DNA from: Mesostigma viride
Taxonomy: Eukaryota > Streptophyta > Mesostigmatophyceae > Mesostigmatales > Mesostigmataceae
Assembly (NCBI GenBank): GCA_009746045.1
Contig: RPFO01000080.1
Location: 2,002,815 to 2,066,814 of the forward strand
Direction: 5' to 3'
DNA length: 64,000 nt
Positions 60,591 through 64,000 of this stretch are shown one piece after another (position 1 is the stretch's first letter; each line of letters begins with the position of its first letter). The notes under the pieces were generated by a model that saw only the letters and a list, made by a program, of their open reading frames with translations, had not been told where the DNA came from and ran no database searches. A program made the translations under genes and the position numbers.

Positions 60591-61740
60591 GGCACGTTCT
60601 GTCAGATGCCGGGGTTGCTACCGACCCGACAAGACTAAGTCAATTCAGGAATGGCCTACCCCTACCGACGTTAAAGGTGTACGTAGTTTCTAGGAATTGC
60701 TTCTTACTATAGGCGTTTTATCCCGCGTTTCGCAACTATAGCAGCCCCTATTAATCATTTATTAAAGAAGGATATCCCCTTTGTTTGGAGTAGTGAATGT
60801 CAGTCGGCTTTTCAGTGTCTAAAATCCCTACTCCTCTCCCCTCCCGTACTCATCCTACCGGATACTACTAAACCCTTTGTTGTAGCTACAGATGCTAGCA
60901 AGGTAGCTATAGGGGGCGTCCTTCTCCAGGATCAGGGTCAGGGCTTACAGCCAATCGAGTATATCTCTAGGACAATGCTTCCTGCGGAGCGTAACTATCC
61001 CGTACACCAGCAGGAACTATTAGCTGTGGTGTATTGTTGCCACGCGTGGCAGCACTTTCTTAAAGGTGCTCAATTTGATGTTTGTCTGAATGAACCCTGT
61101 GAGATTGATCCTTATAGATTAGTTATCCAGACGGATCACCGTCCCCTTACCCATCTTCTCTCACAACCCAACCTTACCCCTCGTCAAGCGCGCTGGATGG
61201 AGTTTTTGGCACAGTTCTCCCCTTTTAAACTTCAGTATGTTAAGGGTGTAGATAACATAGTACCAGATGCACTCTCCCGTCGTGCAGATTACTCCTTTTT
61301 CGAGGACCTTGATGTTCTCAATACTACTCTAGTTCCTACTACTATGGGTGTAACCCCGTATGGTGAACTACCTGATGATGAATCCTATGCCTACCTCTTT
61401 CATACAGCTGTTCGCATGCCTGATCTCCTTTCTCACGTAGGACTCTCTCTCCCGTGTGAGGCCCTTCCTGTGGCCTCTGTGGGGGGGGAGGGGAAAAATA
61501 AAATTTCTGTACCGCTTAGCCATATAGCGACTAGGTCAGGAAAGTCGTATGAAAACATAGTCCCTCTAGGACCTCCCCTTCTCTTTGGCAAGGCGGTAGG
61601 AGATCTCTTTAAACCTGCTCTGGATACCTCTGTAGCGATGCCTACCTCTGACCTTGAACGCCTTATTAGTAGATTTACGGCCACTGAGCCGGAAGCATTA
61701 GCTGCCATTGCTGCCCATCCCCAACAATTAGGCAAGCACC
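60591..61740 (+). pseudogene. gypsy A3 RT connection, RNase H and linker
   Basis: From 60591 to about 60820 the match to RT connection (SYYRRFIPRFATIAAPI, LLKKDIPFVWS) jumps between frames. From about 60820 one frame holds RNase H (ATDASKVAIGG, NYPVHQQELLAVV, QTDHRPLTHLL), VDNIVPDALSRRADYSF and the linker DLERLISRFTATEPEALA up to 61740, where element D's LTR begins. Confidence 0.82.
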
Positions 61741-62324
61741 TGTTACGTCCCTGCCCAGACACACCTAGCCTGAGCTACGTAGCGAAAGACCCTTCTTGCC
61801 GGAATTAGGAATAATTCAAGATAGCCTAAAGTAGGTTGCGCTTCACGACGTGAGTCGTGAGATATCTGGCATCACGGCTTAATGCCAAGCTAATTAATTC
61901 ACACTTATATTGGCTAGCAATACCAATTACAAATGGATAATGCCCCGGGCTCAATGTGTAGGCGTATTCGCACTTATCATTCATTAAACCAAGAGGACGA
62001 GACTCTCGTCCTCGGACCAATTTAACCTAGGTTGGTTGCGGCGCAGATACACGCCAATTTCCCTAGAATAATCCGAGTCACTCAATCCACGTAGGATCCG
62101 GGCCGACATCGACCCTCAACTATAGGATCCACGCCTAGAACTACTGACGGACTCAGTACTGGCGCGGCGCCACAGCGCCGGCCCCTAAAAGGACAACCTA
62201 GGACCAAAATAACTAGTCCAATTCACACAATAGCCAAGGTCCATAAAACCCAAGTCCAATAGACCAAACGGCCTTAGTAATTTATTCCAGTGTTACGTCC
62301 GGCCAAAAGGGCAGGGACGTAACA
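61741..62324 (-). repeat. element D, 3' LTR
   Basis: 584 bp with perfect 16-bp inverted ends (TGTTACGTCCCTGCCC). In element sense the first 34 bases also form a hairpin, TGTTACGTCC ... GGACGTAACA. It is preceded in element sense by the purine tract GGGGGGGAGGAG (62325-62345). It has no coding sequence. The left flank GCACC should be the target; the other copy is off the window. Confidence 0.82.
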
Positions 62325-62345
62325 CTCCTCCCCCCCATGGGGGTC

Positions 62346-62543
62346 GGTAGTCCCTACCGTACAAGTTAGATTGGAAAAACAGCGCTACTATAAGAGTACT
62401 ATGTCCCAACCTCGGTTCACCCGCAGGTTAGTAATGCCAGTTCCTCTAGAAGTTGATACACAGGACCAACTCTGACGTAGTAGTACGACTCTGATGGTGA
62501 CTGGATCAATCCGCTATCCGTCACGGAAACTATTCTAACCACT
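62346..62543 (-). other. element D 3' untranslated part
   Basis: About 200 bp between the last ORF and the polypurine tract; no feature recognised. Confidence 0.5.
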
Positions 62544-63971
62544 CTAGCGTCCGCCGCTAGTGGCACGTCGCTGCGACAGGACTTCATTGAAGGCCCTACG
62601 CCCCGCATGGGTCATCTGTGAAGTCATCACCCCGGGGTGCGAACACAGGTCAATCTCAAAAGCCACTTGGTAGGGGGACACCTTCTGCCGACCCAGCCGG
62701 GACAGCTCCACCCACGACCCTCTGGGCCACAGAGACAGGAACCCAGCGAGGTACTGGGGATGGGTGAATAGGAGTGTCAGCGCCGACCGATCCACCACTC
62801 CACAACGGTGCTCTCGAACAAAGTGCACCCCCATCAGGAAAACCTCCATACGCACGTGATCATCGTTGATCGACACCGTCCGGGTCCCTACAATATCGGG
62901 CGCCACCAGATTAAGAAAGACACTCCCCTCCGCTGGGGCCACCTTGGGAGGCGTCACCACGTGCCCCACCCCGTCGACCTGATACTTCCAATCCCACCAG
63001 TCTTCGGACCCAAACCGCACAGTATGCCCCACCGCAGCGGGGAAACGAGGGTCGTCGGGTTGCGGCAGAGGCAGGGGGACCTGGGGCAGGAAGGTGATCT
63101 CTACCTGTTCCCAGTAAGCCCCGCGATCCACAGCGAACCAAGGACCCGCTCGAAATACCAGAGGAGCAGGTAGGTGCGTACCCGGGGGAATCTGAAAAGC
63201 CGGAGGTCCCTCGAATGTCACACAAAGCTTCTCCGTGCGCGGTCCTGGCCCACCATGTCTCACCACTCTGCCCGGTACCGGCCGTATGAAATCCCCCAAT
63301 GACCACTCCTCGTGGGATGACCCCGGAGCTCTGGAAGCCGCATCATAGCCCACTGAGGTGGCCGCAGACTGATCGCCTTGACGACCGTGCTGGACCATCA
63401 GGCGCTGTATCAGGTCCTGTCCTGATTGTACCGCAGCTACGAGCGCTTCCAAGCGCATCACGGGCTCCGCTGGTACCAGAATGTCCGTTCCGCTGGGGCC
63501 CTCTGCGGCCCGAAGTCGCGTCTCTGCCATGGTGGGTAGGCACGGTTCCTCCGCGGAAGGGTGCGAGGGTCGACCCGACGAAGTGGGCCGGATATGTCCC
63601 TCCGCAGGACGTGGCATTGATGAGCCGGCTGGTGCAGGTCGGGGACGTGGTTCCAGGGAGACTAGGAAGGTTGGCTCCGGTGGTTCCAAGGAGACAAGGA
63701 AGGTAGGCTCCTCTTGGCCCGCATCCGTCGGAGGGCCAAAGGGGGCCACAACCGGGGGCTCGCCCCCGGCCAGCTGTTCTGTCCTAGCCGGCGCAGCTCC
63801 CGTCGTATCCGACCGAGGTCGCCGGGACTCTCGCTCCAATTCCACCGCCGACCCCCACGTGCGCTCCCAGTGAGGATCAGCCGGGCGCCGGGGTGGTGGT
63901 GACGCTCGGCGAGCAGGGCGTACCTCCGTTCCCGAGTCCGAACGGGAACGCGAGCGCGATGACGGTGAGCA
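62544..63971 (-). CDS. element D last ORF, unknown protein
   Basis: Open for about 475 codons with no ATG near its 5' end (a stop lies at 63972-63974), so it may be a continuation by splicing or recoding. The N-terminal 190 residues are Arg/Ser/Pro-rich with two TFLVSLEP repeats. A short helical segment follows (MRLEALVAAVQSGQDLIQRLM), then a globular-looking half: LCVTFEGPPAFQIPPGTHLPA, AYWEQVEITFLPQVPLPLP, WWDWKYQVDGVGHVV and a C-terminal AFNEVLSQRR. It is not RT, integrase, chromodomain or a membrane envelope protein that I can recognise. It is the ORF nearest the 3' LTR. Confidence 0.5.
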   Translation of the reverse strand, partial: CSPSSRSRSRSDSGTEVRPARRASPPPRRPADPHWERTWGSAVELERESRRPRSDTTGAAPARTEQLAGGEPPVVAPFGPPTDAGQEEPTFLVSLEPPEPTFLVSLEPRPRPAPAGSSMPRPAEGHIRPTSSGRPSHPSAEEPCLPTMAETRLRAAEGPSGTDILVPAEPVMRLEALVAAVQSGQDLIQRLMVQHGRQGDQSAATSVGYDAASRAPGSSHEEWSLGDFIRPVPGRVVRHGGPGPRTEKLCVTFEGPPAFQIPPGTHLPAPLVFRAGPWFAVDRGAYWEQVEITFLPQVPLPLPQPDDPRFPAAVGHTVRFGSEDWWDWKYQVDGVGHVVTPPKVAPAEGSVFLNLVAPDIVGTRTVSINDDHVRMEVFLMGVHFVREHRCGVVDRSALTLLFTHPQYLAGFLSLWPRGSWVELSRLGRQKVSPYQVAFEIDLCSHPGVMTSQMTHAGRRAFNEVLSQRRATSGGR

Positions 63972-64000
63972 TCAAGTTTCGTTTAAGTGGCCAGCCGGAG

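Larger units (their letters stand above)
55728..61740 (+). mobile_element. Ty3/gypsy element, family A copy 3 (A3), 3' part missing
   Basis: 5' LTR 55728-56300, primer site TGGACTCGGAGG (56302-56313), RGG-rich ORF, hybrid-binding ORF, gag, protease/RT, RNase H. It is cut at 61740 by element D before integrase. Frame changes in gag (about 57620) and in RT connection (about 60586 onward) make it inactive. It gives the uninterrupted reference for several insertion sites in A1. Confidence 0.88.

Noticed and set aside
62544-63971. Envelope protein of an errantivirus-like element
   Set aside because: There is no signal peptide, transmembrane segment or Cys-rich ectodomain; the protein is Pro/Arg-rich and looks soluble.
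1-64000. Host genes
   Set aside because: Every stretch with recognisable coding motifs belongs to a transposable element; the remaining open frames are short, lack domains or are repeated inside non-autonomous elements.

Overview
This window is nuclear DNA of a eukaryote made almost entirely of transposable elements nested inside one another. I find no host protein gene, rRNA gene or intact tRNA gene. The mix (Ty3/gypsy elements with chromodomain integrase, atypical Ty1/copia elements, a tyrosine-recombinase retrotransposon with TOC1/kangaroo/PAT-like split direct repeats, an L1-type ORF1 element, hAT-, piggyBac- and Mutator-like elements) would fit a green alga, but a fungus or other protist cannot be excluded from sequence alone. 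GC content follows element family: gypsy family A is AT-rich, while gypsy B, both copia elements and the tyrosine-recombinase element are GC-rich.

Left half (1-24562). An AT-rich gypsy element on + (copy A1) is broken by later insertions: the right end of a hAT-like element (to 1025), a piggyBac-like element (1456-3144), a palindromic MITE cluster (3665-18318) and a non-autonomous LTR element (19116-23414) that itself carries a second piggyBac-like element (19653-21341). The MITE cluster was hit by a tyrosine-recombinase retrotransposon (4736-18241), which was then hit by a copia-like element on - (6613-14786). A1 ends in its 3' LTR (24011-24562).

Middle (24563-55727). The 3' end of a non-LTR retrotransposon (24563-25788) is followed by the 5' LTR and leader of a second gypsy A copy (A2). 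That leader is split by a hAT-like element (26520-27963) and, immediately beside it, by a chromodomain gypsy element on - (gypsy B, 27976-54965, about 27 kb because of its own insertions). Gypsy B carries a third piggyBac-like element (30304-32002), an 8.3 kb element with nearly perfect 3.74 kb inverted arms and a 10-bp target duplication (32119-40466), an ORF1-only L1-like retroposon (41678-43651) and a second copia-like element (47236-53433).

Right end (55728-64000). A third gypsy A copy (A3) carries two small extra ORFs before gag: an RGG-rich one crossing the LTR/primer-site junction, and one with an RNase H1/viroplasmin-type hybrid-binding domain. It is interrupted at 61740 by the 3' LTR and last ORF of another LTR element on - (element D), which runs off the window.

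Most insertions can be read exactly: target duplications are GTCGA, ACGCT, CTAAG, GATGT, TTAA (three times), GACACACC, GGGATCCGG and AGGGAACATG, and the tyrosine-recombinase element has none. The most unusual material is in the two copia-like elements. Both have a retropepsin-like domain between integrase and reverse transcriptase, gag and pol in one frame separated by a single UGA-C stop, non-canonical AG-initial LTRs, and an exact complement of the primer-binding site about 0.3 kb before the 3' LTR.
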